Part shown: positions 24,891-34,181 of the stretch, piece after piece
How positions within the stretch are numbered: position 1 is the first letter of the stretch
Layout of the letters: each line of letters begins with the position of its first letter
Assembly: GCA_965227935.1 (NCBI GenBank)
Contig: CBDDGS010000019.1
Location: forward strand, 1,612,001-1,676,000
Source of the DNA: JAWPMT01 sp965227935
Lineage (GTDB): Bacteria > Bacteroidota > Bacteroidia > Cytophagales > Cyclobacteriaceae
Direction of reading: 5' to 3'
DNA: 64,000 nt
Program-made: the position numbers and the translations under genes
The notes under the pieces: model-generated
What the model saw: the letters and a program-made list of their open reading frames with translations, nothing else
Databases searched by the model: none
What the model was told of the DNA's origin: nothing

Positions 24891-24892
24891 GT
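24877..24892. promoter_or_regulatory. Perfect 16-bp palindromic operator, probable GntR/HutC site
   Basis: ACTTGTACGTACAAGT reads the same on both strands. The centre TTGTACGTACAA fits the GTnTAnAC-like sites of the HutC subfamily. It overlaps the -33 element of the SDR operon promoter and sits 32 bases from the end of the GntR gene, so repression by steric exclusion of polymerase is the simple model. Confidence 0.65.
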
Positions 24893-24923
24893 TGTTGGGT
24901 CTTTTTTGGTCGAAGTCAAGGCA

Positions 24924-25634
24924 CTACAGGAATGAGCTGCTGCCTATCGGATAATGGGCCGTATGGCAGTACCAACTTCCATAGAGTGTCAAGCCGGGTT
25001 TGCTCGTTTTAAATCGGACAGAAACGAAGAGGATCGCCTCTCCCACTTCGATCTTGAGCATATCGGCTACTTCTTTGGTGGCAGGCTGTGCGCGAATTTC
25101 CTGTTGGACTCCCAGCACTTCGATATGAAACTGCTGACTTAGCGTCTTGAAAAAAGAACCCTCAACGAAATTTTCGACTCTCAGCAGGTCCAATGTATCC
25201 AATGCGTACCAGGTGTTTTCGAGGACAATCGGGTCTCCACCAACGCTGCGAACTCTTTGGAAGTGGACGCTCTTCGATTGCCGCTCCATTTCTGATAGCG
25301 GAAATGGGATCTCAGCGTCCCACTCACCAATCACAGAGGATCGGGTAATGGCGGTCTCCACCTCAAAGTCGGCTGAGCCGGAAAACCCTTGTACACTCAA
25401 CAGGCCCAGAGATTTCCGTCTTTCCACCACCCTGGTCCCCCGTCCGTGCTCCGTCTCGATGAACCCCTCGCGCCGGAGCTCATCCAGTGCCTTCCGAACA
25501 GTCGTTCTGGTCGCTGAGAATTGCTGACAGATCTCATGCTCTGATGGCAAGTAGCTACCGACGGGAAATTTGCCGGCCTGCATCCTGCGTTTGAAATGAT
25601 CCTGGATCTGTTGATATTTTTTCCGCCTGTCCAA
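24924..25634 (-). CDS. GntR family transcriptional regulator, HutC subfamily
   Basis: 236 residues. The winged helix spans about 5-70: YQQIQDHFKRRMQAGKFPVG, then LPSEHEICQQF and the recognition segment TRTTVRKALDELRREGFIE. It is followed by a UTRA ligand-binding domain (about 90-230: VHFQRVRSVGGDPIVLENTW onward). HutC-type regulators sense sugars, amino sugars or amino acids and normally repress adjacent catabolic genes. The downstream intergenic region carries a perfect palindrome that is its likely target. It is divergent from the epimerase gene. Confidence 0.92.
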   Translation of the reverse strand: MDRRKKYQQIQDHFKRRMQAGKFPVGSYLPSEHEICQQFSATRTTVRKALDELRREGFIETEHGRGTRVVERRKSLGLLSVQGFSGSADFEVETAITRSSVIGEWDAEIPFPLSEMERQSKSVHFQRVRSVGGDPIVLENTWYALDTLDLLRVENFVEGSFFKTLSQQFHIEVLGVQQEIRAQPATKEVADMLKIEVGEAILFVSVRFKTSKPGLTLYGSWYCHTAHYPIGSSSFL

Positions 25635-25862
25635 CGCGTCTATTTCGACTTTTCTGCGGAAGCTAGAGAAAATATGGCACTATTAGCAGTTGGGATTTAG
25701 AAGAGTGTTATGATACGGCACAAAAGGGTGGGGAAGCCGGGAACTGACTCACAACCACATACCGCTTTCGGCACAAGTACCTACCTTGAGGTAATATCGA
25801 GTCCTTAATTTCGGGAGTTAGAGAAATAACTCAGAATCTATACATTCATAACCACCCAAGTA

Positions 25863-27056
25863 ATGGAAGATGCTGCAAAGCAACTCCTGACGAGCAAATG
25901 GGCGCTCCATCAACTGAGAGATCAGATCCTGCACTATTGGTCGGATCACATGATCGACGGCCAGTTTGGTGGTTTTCTCGGCCGTATCGATGGACGCAAT
26001 GAGGCCCAGCCATTGGCCGATAAGGGAGTGATCCTCAATGCACGCATCCTTTGGACCTTTTCTGCAGCATACCGTCAACTGCTGGACGGACAATACCTTG
26101 AATTGGCCGACAGGGCGTATGATTACCTTGTCGAGCATTTCCAGGATCGCGAGCATGGGGGCGTCTACTGGATGGTCGATCACACGGGTCGACCTGTCGA
26201 AACGAAGAAGCAGGTGTACGCACAGGCCTTCGTCATTTATGGATTGAGCGAGTACTATCAGGTTCGTCCTGACCGACCGGAGGTGCTGGAATGGGCCATG
26301 GCACTTTTTCACCTCTTGGAAGATCGGGCATTCGACGCTGAGCGCAACGGCTATATCGAGGCGCTCGATAGAGGGTGGCAGCCACTGGAGGACGTGAGGC
26401 TTAGTGAAAAGGACCTCAATGCCGCCAAGACGATGAACACACACTTGCATGTCCTCGAGGCCTACACGAATCTCTATCGGACATCACAAGAACCCCTACT
26501 TACGAAGCAGCTACAAAACCTGATCGAGCTGATGGTGGATCGTTTCGTTGACGGCAACTACCACTTTCGCTTGTTCTTCGACGAGCAGTGGAACCTGCTA
26601 AGCGACGAGTTTTCGTACGGCCATGACATTGAGGGCAGCTGGCTGCTCGTGGAAGCTGCTGAGGTCTTGGACGACTCACACCTGGTCAAGAAGACTAGGC
26701 AATGGGCGCTCAAAATGGTCCACGCCGCCCTGGAAGGATTGGACGGTGATGGCGGGCTCATGAATGAGGGGAACCCCCAAGGCTTCACGGATACCAATAA
26801 AGACTGGTGGCCTCAGGCCGAAGCCCTGGTCGGTCTGGTCAATGCCTGGCAAATCGACGGCAATGTCACTCACTTGAAAAAGGCAGAGGCTATCGCAACA
26901 TTTATCGATAAGCGCCTGGTGGATCCGGTGGGTGGATGGCATTGGGGTGTTACAAGAGATGGCATTCCCCGACGTGATGAGGACAAGGCGGGACCCTGGA
27001 AGTGTCCTTATCACAATGGACGGGCTATGCTGGAATTGCTAAGGCGATTGCCCTGA
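25863..27056 (+). CDS. Cellobiose 2-epimerase-like (AGE family)
   Basis: 397 residues of the N-acylglucosamine 2-epimerase family, an (alpha/alpha)6 barrel acting in the cytoplasm (no signal peptide). Patterns typical of cellobiose 2-epimerases are present: MNTHLHVLEAY (191-201), SYGHDIEGSW with H254, KDWWPQAEA, and GPWKCPYHNGRA with H384. H254 and H384 sit where the two catalytic base/acid histidines of that group lie. Expected reaction: interconversion of glucose and mannose at the reducing end of beta-1,4 disaccharides. It diverges from the GntR gene with a 228-base shared upstream region, so it may be in the same regulon. A mannobiose or other disaccharide specificity is possible. Confidence 0.87.
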   Translation: MEDAAKQLLTSKWALHQLRDQILHYWSDHMIDGQFGGFLGRIDGRNEAQPLADKGVILNARILWTFSAAYRQLLDGQYLELADRAYDYLVEHFQDREHGGVYWMVDHTGRPVETKKQVYAQAFVIYGLSEYYQVRPDRPEVLEWAMALFHLLEDRAFDAERNGYIEALDRGWQPLEDVRLSEKDLNAAKTMNTHLHVLEAYTNLYRTSQEPLLTKQLQNLIELMVDRFVDGNYHFRLFFDEQWNLLSDEFSYGHDIEGSWLLVEAAEVLDDSHLVKKTRQWALKMVHAALEGLDGDGGLMNEGNPQGFTDTNKDWWPQAEALVGLVNAWQIDGNVTHLKKAEAIATFIDKRLVDPVGGWHWGVTRDGIPRRDEDKAGPWKCPYHNGRAMLELLRRLP

Positions 27057-27156
27057 CTCGTGTATGGGCATCACCACCTGGTCTGAGATAGACGACATTC
27101 TCCCCGCACTTCCTTTTCATTGCTCGCTAACTTCTATCATCTTTACCGCCACATAA

Positions 27157-29379
27157 ATGGAACAATCACGGTCTGCTGGCAAAGCTAACTTCGGCACTCT
27201 TCCGGTCTTCATGACCACGTTGTCGACGATCCTGGGTGCTATTCTCTTCCTCCGATTTGGTTATGCGGTAGGCCATGTAGGTCTGTTGGGTACGCTGGGT
27301 ATCATCGCCATTGGCCACATCGTCACAATACCCACGGCGATGGCGGTGGCCGAGATCGCGACCAACCAAAAGGTCGAGGGCGGTGGTGTCTACTACATCA
27401 TCTCGCGGTCATTTGGGATCAACATCGGCGCTGCCATTGGTGTCACCCTCTATTTCTCTCAGGCCATCAGTGTGGCCTTCTACATCATAGCTTGCTCAGA
27501 GGCATTTTCGCCAGTCTTCGATTGGCTGAATAGCCACTACGACATAGCGTTGACGGATAAGAGAATCGTCAGTCTTCCGCTTACACTGGGTATTTGCTTG
27601 TTGATGGTGACAAAGGGCGCAGACATTGGCATGAAAGCGCTTTACGTCGTGGTGTTCGTACTCTTCATTTCACTCGTCCTGTTCTTTTCCGGGGTCACAC
27701 CTTATCAGGCTGAGCATACCGTGGATCTCCTTGCCAAGATCCCAAATGGTGATGACTTCTTTTATGTTTTTGCGATCATATTCCCCGCTTTCACGGGTAT
27801 GGCAGCCGGAGTGGGGCTATCAGGAGACCTGAAGGAGCCGAAGAAGTCCATACCCACTGGAACACTCCTTGCGACTCTGGCTGGAATGCTCGTGTACGTA
27901 GTGGCGGCATTTAAGCTCAACTTGTCTGCCAGCCCCGAGGATTTGGCCGGGGACCAATTGATCATGTCACAAATTGCCGTTTGGGGACCCATTATCCCAA
28001 TTGGACTCATCTGCGCTACGCTTTCTTCTGCCATGGGCTCGATCATCGTAGCGCCGCGAACGCTGCAGGCGCTGGCCGGAGATAAAGTATTCGGCACTGG
28101 GCGTATCAACAATTGGCTGAAAAAGGAAGAAGGCAAAAAACTTGAACCTATCAATAGCACCGTGATCACGAGTTTGCTGGCGCTGGTCTTTGTGTCTGTG
28201 GGCAATGTCAACTTTGTGGCTGAGATCATCTCCATGTTCTTCATGGTCACCTACGGAGCCATTTGCCTGATCTCTTTCTTCCATCACTTCGCCGCGGATC
28301 CTTCCTACCGACCGGCGTTTCGGTCCAAGTGGTACCTGTCTTTGCTTGGAGGTATCATGAGTTTCTACCTGATGTTTTCGATGAATGCATCGTATGCTTT
28401 CTTTTCGCTCCTGTCGATGGTCATCATCTATTTGATCATTTCCAGAAACAGTAAAGAGAAGCAGGGACTCGCTAAGATCTTTCAGGGAGTGATATTCCAG
28501 CTGGCAAGAAATATCCAGATTTTCCTGCAGAATGTAAAAAAGGACGACGAGGACTGGAGGCCTTCTATTATTTGTATATCGCAAGATGCCTTTAAGCGTA
28601 CTTCAGCATTCGACCTGCTAAGGTGGATGAGCCACCGATATGGTTTTGGTACCTACATTCACTTTATTCACGGGTACCTTTCACGGGAATCCAGCGAACA
28701 GGCCAAAGACGATCTTAAGGAGCTGATCAAAGTGGCGGGCAATGTCAAGAGCAATGTGTATCTGGATACGATGGTCTCCCCTTCCTACACTACCGCCATC
28801 GCCCAGGCCCTCCAGCTCCCAAGTATTTCCGGCAAGGAGGGCAATATGTTCCTCTTTGAATACTCAAGAATGGGTGAAAATGGAACAAAAGAAATCGTGG
28901 AAAACATACCCTTGGTGAGAGCGGCGGGATACGATGTTTGTGTCCTTTCCTCTTCGGAAAAGGGCTTTGGATATCACAGCACCATACACATCTGGGTGAC
29001 GCACAATGACTATGAGAATGCTAACCTGATGATCCTGATGGCTTACATCATCATGGGCCACCCCGACTGGTCCAAAGCTGAGATCAGCATTCACGCAGTA
29101 TTCCCCGAAGACAAGGCCAGTGAGCAAGCTGAAAAACTTGGCGAGCTCGCAAAAGAAGGAAGGCTACAGATATCCGCTCAGAACATCGAGGTGATTCATC
29201 GGGAAAAGGTCAGGACGAACAAAGATATCATCAATGAAATGTCCAAATCGGCTGATTTGACAATCATTGGTTTTCGAATGGAGGCCATCAAGCAAGTGGG
29301 TGCGCCGGTTTTCGAAGGGTATGATGATCTCGGGAACATTGTCTTTATCAACGCCAGCGACGAGAAAGAAATCAAGTAG
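27157..29379 (+). CDS. Cation-chloride cotransporter family (APC/SLC12-like) transporter
   Basis: 740 residues. An APC-superfamily transporter with about 12 membrane segments in residues 1-430 begins FMTTLSTILGAILFLRFGYAVG, where the unwound TM1 of SLC12 proteins lies. EIATNQKVEGGGVYYIISRS is a strong CCC signature. The cytoplasmic C-terminal ~300 residues (from IFLQNVKKDDEDWRPSIICIS) contain a domain similar to the SLC12 C-terminus or universal-stress fold. Likely transports K+/Na+ with Cl-, but ion selectivity and coupling are not evident. Stands alone. Confidence 0.85.
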   Translation: MEQSRSAGKANFGTLPVFMTTLSTILGAILFLRFGYAVGHVGLLGTLGIIAIGHIVTIPTAMAVAEIATNQKVEGGGVYYIISRSFGINIGAAIGVTLYFSQAISVAFYIIACSEAFSPVFDWLNSHYDIALTDKRIVSLPLTLGICLLMVTKGADIGMKALYVVVFVLFISLVLFFSGVTPYQAEHTVDLLAKIPNGDDFFYVFAIIFPAFTGMAAGVGLSGDLKEPKKSIPTGTLLATLAGMLVYVVAAFKLNLSASPEDLAGDQLIMSQIAVWGPIIPIGLICATLSSAMGSIIVAPRTLQALAGDKVFGTGRINNWLKKEEGKKLEPINSTVITSLLALVFVSVGNVNFVAEIISMFFMVTYGAICLISFFHHFAADPSYRPAFRSKWYLSLLGGIMSFYLMFSMNASYAFFSLLSMVIIYLIISRNSKEKQGLAKIFQGVIFQLARNIQIFLQNVKKDDEDWRPSIICISQDAFKRTSAFDLLRWMSHRYGFGTYIHFIHGYLSRESSEQAKDDLKELIKVAGNVKSNVYLDTMVSPSYTTAIAQALQLPSISGKEGNMFLFEYSRMGENGTKEIVENIPLVRAAGYDVCVLSSSEKGFGYHSTIHIWVTHNDYENANLMILMAYIIMGHPDWSKAEISIHAVFPEDKASEQAEKLGELAKEGRLQISAQNIEVIHREKVRTNKDIINEMSKSADLTIIGFRMEAIKQVGAPVFEGYDDLGNIVFINASDEKEIK

Positions 29380-29508
29380 TACAAACGACACCTCTAAGGC
29401 TGCCAACCGTCTGGCTGTGGCATCGTCTACGCTGACGCATCCCTGTCTGACCTCCACGCAATCCCACCTTTTCGACTATCTTGCCGCGCACTACCCAATC
29501 CAAATCGT

Positions 29509-30792
29509 ATGCGCAGCCTCTCTCGAACTCACTCATCGCCTTTCCTTCTGATCTTCCTGTTAATCGGTATCGTTGCCTGTGAATCAGGCCCTACAAAGTG
29601 GGCGGGTCAGGCACCTATCCGGGTTGTTTCCACAGACACTCGTCCTATTCAGAAACAGGCGATTGGCGTCGCAGCGCTGGGTGAGGGCATTTTCGTGTCC
29701 AATGACTTTGAGGGTGCCCGCCTCAACGGAGCTGTGCTCCATGGTGACACATTGATTGATGCGCTCATAACCCCCGAGAACACGCCGATCAATCCAAGTC
29801 CCTGGTATTCATTCAAGGTTTGGGCGGATGCACCCAGAGAGATCTCCTTGCGGATCAATTATCTCGACGGTGTCTACCATCGCTATTATCCCAAATTGAG
29901 CCGCGACGGCGAGACATGGAGCACCCTGGACAGCAGTAGGTACAGCCCGGGAGACGAGGTGGTGGTATCAGAGTCGGGCCGCGAACTTCCCCTTCAGATC
30001 ACAATCAATGTCGACATTGGCCCTGACACGCTATGGGTCTCCGCGCAGGAGCTGATGACTTCAAGCCGCAATTGGGCATGGATCCAGGGACTGGATGCCC
30101 TCCCCTATGTACAGCATGAGCAAATCGGTGAGAGCCGCGAGGGGCGCCCTGTTCGTTTGATGAAGATCGGGGAAAGCGATGACTCTAAAATGATCTTTGT
30201 GCTCTCGCGGCAGCACCCGCCAGAAGTAACAGGCTATCTCGCTATGATGTCCTTTGTGGAAACGCTTGCCGGTACATCAGAGCTAGCAGGATCTTTTCGA
30301 AGCCAATACAATGCCTATGTGGTACCCATGGCCAATCCCGACGGTGTCGACAATGGGCACTGGCGGCACAGCCTGGCGGGGATCGATCTCAATAGAGACT
30401 GGAAAAATGTTAACCAGCCGGAGATACAGGCCATCCAGGAGTACATGGGCGCAAAGCTGGAGAACGGCGGGAAGGTCTATTTCGGTGTGGACTTCCACTC
30501 CACCTGGGAGGATATCTACTACACCATCAACGAGGCGCTCAAAGGCAATAAGCCGGGCTTGGTGCCTGATATGATCACGTCCATGGCCGCCGAATTGGAG
30601 CTCGACCCCAACATCCGGCCGGGGAGAGATACGCTGAGAGGTCCCACCTCTTCTTCCTACATGTTTCACGTACTGGGAGCAGAAGCACTGACGTTTGAGT
30701 TTGGTGACAATATGCCGCGAGATCTGATCAAAAGGAAAGGAGAAGTATCCGCCGAGAAGCTCATGGAGCTTTTGCTGGAGACGAGCGAGTGA
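29509..30792 (+). CDS. M14 family zinc carboxypeptidase, lipoprotein
   Basis: 427 residues. A lipoprotein signal (LIFLLIGIVAC, Cys24) anchors it in the envelope. An N-terminal beta domain (about 35-185) precedes the M14 domain. Zinc ligands are H236 and E239 (SRQHPPEVTG) and H330 (VDFHSTWED), the substrate-binding NR pair lies in DLNRDW, and the catalytic Glu is E397 in LTFEFGD. The domain pairing resembles cytosolic-carboxypeptidase-like M14 enzymes; it probably trims peptides or peptidoglycan-derived products outside the cytoplasm. The start places the signal peptide correctly. Confidence 0.9.
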   Translation: MRSLSRTHSSPFLLIFLLIGIVACESGPTKWAGQAPIRVVSTDTRPIQKQAIGVAALGEGIFVSNDFEGARLNGAVLHGDTLIDALITPENTPINPSPWYSFKVWADAPREISLRINYLDGVYHRYYPKLSRDGETWSTLDSSRYSPGDEVVVSESGRELPLQITINVDIGPDTLWVSAQELMTSSRNWAWIQGLDALPYVQHEQIGESREGRPVRLMKIGESDDSKMIFVLSRQHPPEVTGYLAMMSFVETLAGTSELAGSFRSQYNAYVVPMANPDGVDNGHWRHSLAGIDLNRDWKNVNQPEIQAIQEYMGAKLENGGKVYFGVDFHSTWEDIYYTINEALKGNKPGLVPDMITSMAAELELDPNIRPGRDTLRGPTSSSYMFHVLGAEALTFEFGDNMPRDLIKRKGEVSAEKLMELLLETSE

Positions 30793-30878
30793 CCCCACGC
30801 CATGCCGGAACCCATTGGGTGATATTTTACTTTCGACAACGATCGGCGATCACACCTTTCGTGGCATGATGAGCAGAT

Positions 30879-32840
30879 CTACTTCAGGAAACGACCATAC
30901 CAGGCAAGGTATCTCTCAAAGCGATCTTTGATAAACTCTGCTTTGCGAATGCCATGGTGCTGACCTGGGTACACCACCAGCTGTGTCGTGCGACCCAGTC
31001 GTTTCATGGCCTGATACATTTGCTCTGAGCCCAGGATAGGGACGTTCCAATCAACCGAGCCTCCCATAAACAAGGTGGGCGTCGTGACATTTGCGACGTA
31101 GTTGAAAGGAGAAAGCTTATCCCACAGCTCGCGGTTCTCCCATGGCAGGCCAAGTTCTTTTTCCCAATAGTACTGATAGTGATCATGCCCGTAGAGTGAG
31201 CGGTACAATGTTTCACTCGCGCCGGAGATGGCTGCCTTGAATCGACCCGTTTTCGTGATCACATAGTTCGTCAAAATACCTCCGTAGGACCAACCGCCGA
31301 CACCTAATCGGGAGCTATCGGCAATACCCATTCGGACAACATGGTCGACTCCCGCCATGACGTCATCAAAATCCTTGTTCCCCCAGTCGGCAAAGAGCGC
31401 AGCAGAGAAATCCTGACCATAACCTGAGGAGCCCCGGGGATTCACCATGACCACCGCATAGCCATTCGCGGCCATCATTTGTGCAACAAAATTCAATGAG
31501 AAATCAAATTGCGAGACGGGCCCACCGTGAATGTGTAGCAACGTTGGATATGACTGTCCTTCAACATAGTCAATCGGTCTGTACAGGAAACCCTCGATTT
31601 CAGTGCCGTCGGCACTATTGAAATGAATATTTTCAACTGCCGATAGTTGAAGGCTGTCCAGTAGCGACCTATTGGCATTGGTTAGCTGGCGGTTTTGGTT
31701 ACCATCGTGCAGGTAGATTTCACCAAATGCATCTGCACGGCGCAAGACGGTTGCGGCCAGGCCATCCAATGTGTGGTGACCCCGAATGGAAATGTTCCCA
31801 TTTATGAGGCGCGTGAATCTGCGGCCGTTGGTTCCGATGGAGGCCAGGTGGCGCATACCACTATCTTCCAAATTGAACAAGATGGTCTTGCCATCAGAGG
31901 AAAACACCGGGGATGACACGTTTCTGTCAATATCCTTTGTCAGCAGCTCGGTCTGTCCGCCGAGGGTAGTGATTGCCAGATGGTTGGTGGCGTACCAAAT
32001 GAGGTCTGGCTCCACGGAAGACACGTGGGCAATGGCTTTGCCATCAGGGCTCCATGCCGGACCATAGTCAGCACCGGGATTGGAGGTGACCTGCTGCAAT
32101 TCTCCGGGTTTGTCAATGGCCACTACCCAAATATTTGAATTTCCATTGCCATCAGGGTTTTCGGTGCGGTTACTCACAAACGCAATGTGCCTCCCGTCTG
32201 GGCTCCAGGTGGGTTGGCTCACGTCATAAGGACCAAATGTTAGTTGTGTCAACACCGTATCTCCCGGTTTCACTAGGTAGAGGTTGGTATTGAGGGTGTC
32301 CAGGTATCCCACATAATCGCGCTTGAACTGCAATCGGTCGATCACCACAGGTGCTGGGTCCTTGTCCTTCTTCTGGGCGGAATCCGCAGCCGTCATTTCT
32401 TTGATGATCACAAGCAGTTGGCTACCATCTGGCGACCACTCGTAACCACTTATCCCCTGTTTCACAAAGGTGAGTTGCCGCGCCTCTCCACCCTGCCGGT
32501 TCAGCCCCCAAACCTGGTTCTTGCTGTCGTTCCTGGAAGCTGTAAAAGAAAGGTGCTTCCCATCAGGGCTCCACCTTGGATTTCCTGAGGAAGTGCCTTT
32601 GGCGGTCATAGGAATGGGCTCTCCCCCTTGTAAAGGGACCATCCAGATGCCAGTTTTCGATTGCTTCTTCTCGTCAAACTCCGACTGCGTGTAGGCGACC
32701 CACTGTTTGTCTGGGCTTATTCGGGGGTTACCCACTCTTTTGATGGAGAAGAAATCATCGATTTCCAATGGTCTAGGCTGAGCAATGATTTGCACAGATG
32801 TTGCGACGGTTGCGATCGTGGCAGCAAGTAGGATCTTCAT
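30879..32840 (-). CDS. S9 family prolyl oligopeptidase-like peptidase, secreted
   Basis: 653 residues. Signal peptide MKILLAATIATVATS, cleaved near IIAQ. The N-terminal part is a beta-propeller of WD40/TolB-like blades (repeated WSPDGKH, WSPDGKA, FSSDGKT). The C-terminal alpha/beta hydrolase holds Ser518 in GGWSYGG, Asp in GGSVDWNVP and His in PGQHHG. This is the acylaminoacyl-peptidase/dipeptidyl-peptidase branch that cleaves short peptides in the periplasm. The ATG giving MKILL is chosen because it starts the signal peptide; ATGs 4 and 15 codons upstream exist. Convergent with the M14 gene. Confidence 0.93.
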   Translation of the reverse strand: MKILLAATIATVATSVQIIAQPRPLEIDDFFSIKRVGNPRISPDKQWVAYTQSEFDEKKQSKTGIWMVPLQGGEPIPMTAKGTSSGNPRWSPDGKHLSFTASRNDSKNQVWGLNRQGGEARQLTFVKQGISGYEWSPDGSQLLVIIKEMTAADSAQKKDKDPAPVVIDRLQFKRDYVGYLDTLNTNLYLVKPGDTVLTQLTFGPYDVSQPTWSPDGRHIAFVSNRTENPDGNGNSNIWVVAIDKPGELQQVTSNPGADYGPAWSPDGKAIAHVSSVEPDLIWYATNHLAITTLGGQTELLTKDIDRNVSSPVFSSDGKTILFNLEDSGMRHLASIGTNGRRFTRLINGNISIRGHHTLDGLAATVLRRADAFGEIYLHDGNQNRQLTNANRSLLDSLQLSAVENIHFNSADGTEIEGFLYRPIDYVEGQSYPTLLHIHGGPVSQFDFSLNFVAQMMAANGYAVVMVNPRGSSGYGQDFSAALFADWGNKDFDDVMAGVDHVVRMGIADSSRLGVGGWSYGGILTNYVITKTGRFKAAISGASETLYRSLYGHDHYQYYWEKELGLPWENRELWDKLSPFNYVANVTTPTLFMGGSVDWNVPILGSEQMYQAMKRLGRTTQLVVYPGQHHGIRKAEFIKDRFERYLAWYGRFLK

Positions 32841-32988
32841 ATTGGGAGACATTTGGCATTCAAGATAATTGATTTGACAAATCATATAATGAAGACCTCG
32901 CTAGTAGTTCGTGCCAAACTTCTTCCACATCCATCTACTATTTTCCTGCTGCTGCTCACCACCACGACTGTAGCCAGTCGGAATCTCC

Positions 32989-33017
32989 TTTGCCCCAATC
33001 TCTTCCCCCTATCTTTG
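32989..33017 (+). promoter_or_regulatory. Candidate promoter of the gene at 33068
   Basis: TTTG (32989-32992), a 17-base spacer and TATCTTTG (33010-33017) match the Bacteroidota TTTG/TAnnTTTG pattern exactly at both boxes. Start of translation would follow after a leader of about 45 bases. Confidence 0.6.
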
Positions 33018-33067
33018 GGCTCCGTTTTCTCATCAGGATCCCAAACGGCATTTAGAAAATAGATGGA

Positions 33068-33538
33068 ATGAAAGCAGCATCACTAGCGCTCATTAAAGGC
33101 GCCTTGAAGGAAAGAAATGAAGAAGAACTATTGGCCATCTGCCTACGACTCGGACGCTTCAAGAAGGAGAACAAAGAGCTGCTGACCTACCTGCTATTCG
33201 AGGCTGGAGATGAAGCAGGCTACATCCAGCTACTGAAAGAAGACATCGACGACATGATGGATGAGGTCAACACGGGACATCTGTATTATGCGAAAAAGGG
33301 ATTGCAGAAGATCACCAGAGCTCTCAACCGAACCCTCCGGTACTCAGGACAGAAGCAAACGGAAGTGGAGGTGCGACTGTATTTCTGTGAGAAAATTAAG
33401 GAGACGGGTATTGCCATTAGCAGGCACAATACCATCAACAACCTATACCACAGGGAGATCAAACGTATCGAAAAGGCCCTTGCTGGTTTACATGAGGACC
33501 TGCAGGCAGACTATCGCTATGAACTTGAGAGGCTGTAG
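33068..33538 (+). CDS. Hypothetical soluble helical protein
   Basis: 156 residues, no signal peptide or membrane segment. Almost entirely helical and highly charged (KGALKERNEEELLAICLRLG; DDMMDEVNTGHLYYAKKGLQ; EIKRIEKALAGLHEDLQADY), ending LERL. Similar helical proteins occur in Bacteroidota without an assigned function, and I do not recognise a domain. A good TTTG/TAnnTTTG promoter stands upstream, which supports expression. Convergent with the SPOR-domain gene, with only 4 bases between the stops. Confidence 0.75.
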   Translation: MKAASLALIKGALKERNEEELLAICLRLGRFKKENKELLTYLLFEAGDEAGYIQLLKEDIDDMMDEVNTGHLYYAKKGLQKITRALNRTLRYSGQKQTEVEVRLYFCEKIKETGIAISRHNTINNLYHREIKRIEKALAGLHEDLQADYRYELERL

Positions 33539-33542
33539 CTTC

Positions 33543-34181
33543 TCAAAACCGCAATACCCAGACACTGTCTCCGTAGCCATAGTACGATGACAGGTCGGCC
33601 TCTGCCTCTTCCCTGGCTACGTAGTCGCCAAGTGCCACACGATAGTAGACGTGGCTGCTGGAGTTATGCTCAATGATCTTCACGTCATTTCCTTCTCTGG
33701 CCAGTTTCTTAGCATAGTCCATGGCCAGGTCATCGTCGATGCTGCTGGAGACGATCGCAAAGTAACGTCCGGTTCGTGAAGTGATCATGTCTATTATTCC
33801 TTCCTGGATTCTTAGCCTTCTTGACTCGATTTCCTGCAGCTGGCCGTTGACCATTGACAATTGATCCCTGGCGTAGGATTCATCAGGAAGTATCGAGGTT
33901 GCGCGCGTGTAGAGTGTCTGAGCAGTCTCCCAATCCTCGAGTGCAAATACTGAGTCGGCTTGTATGATCAGTTGGTCGTATTCCGCCCTTTTCCGTGCCT
34001 CTTCTTCCTGTCTCTTTCGCTCGGCCTCCTCTGCAGCCTCTTGCTCAAGGCGAGCACGCTCGATGGCCTCTTGTTTAGGCTTGTACACGAACCAGTAGTA
34101 ACCGCCTCCCGCTGCACCCAACAAAACGATCACCAGTACAATAATGCCTACGATCCGACCTGCGTTAGATTCCTCACTCAT
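33543..34181 (-). CDS. Membrane-anchored SPOR-domain protein
   Basis: 212 residues. One transmembrane helix (IVGIIVLVIVLLGAAGGGYY) near the N-terminus is followed by a charged coiled-coil region (IERARLEQEAAEEAERKRQE and on, about 35-70), a short TPR-like segment (ADSVFALEDWETAQTLYTRA) and a C-terminal SPOR-type fold (YFAIVSSSIDDDLAMDYAKK to VWVLRF). SPOR domains bind denuded peptidoglycan, so a role at the septum or in cell-wall remodelling is likely. No cell-division genes are adjacent. The SPOR call rests on the pattern of the last 70 residues. Confidence 0.75.
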   Translation of the reverse strand: MSEESNAGRIVGIIVLVIVLLGAAGGGYYWFVYKPKQEAIERARLEQEAAEEAERKRQEEEARKRAEYDQLIIQADSVFALEDWETAQTLYTRATSILPDESYARDQLSMVNGQLQEIESRRLRIQEGIIDMITSRTGRYFAIVSSSIDDDLAMDYAKKLAREGNDVKIIEHNSSSHVYYRVALGDYVAREEAEADLSSYYGYGDSVWVLRF

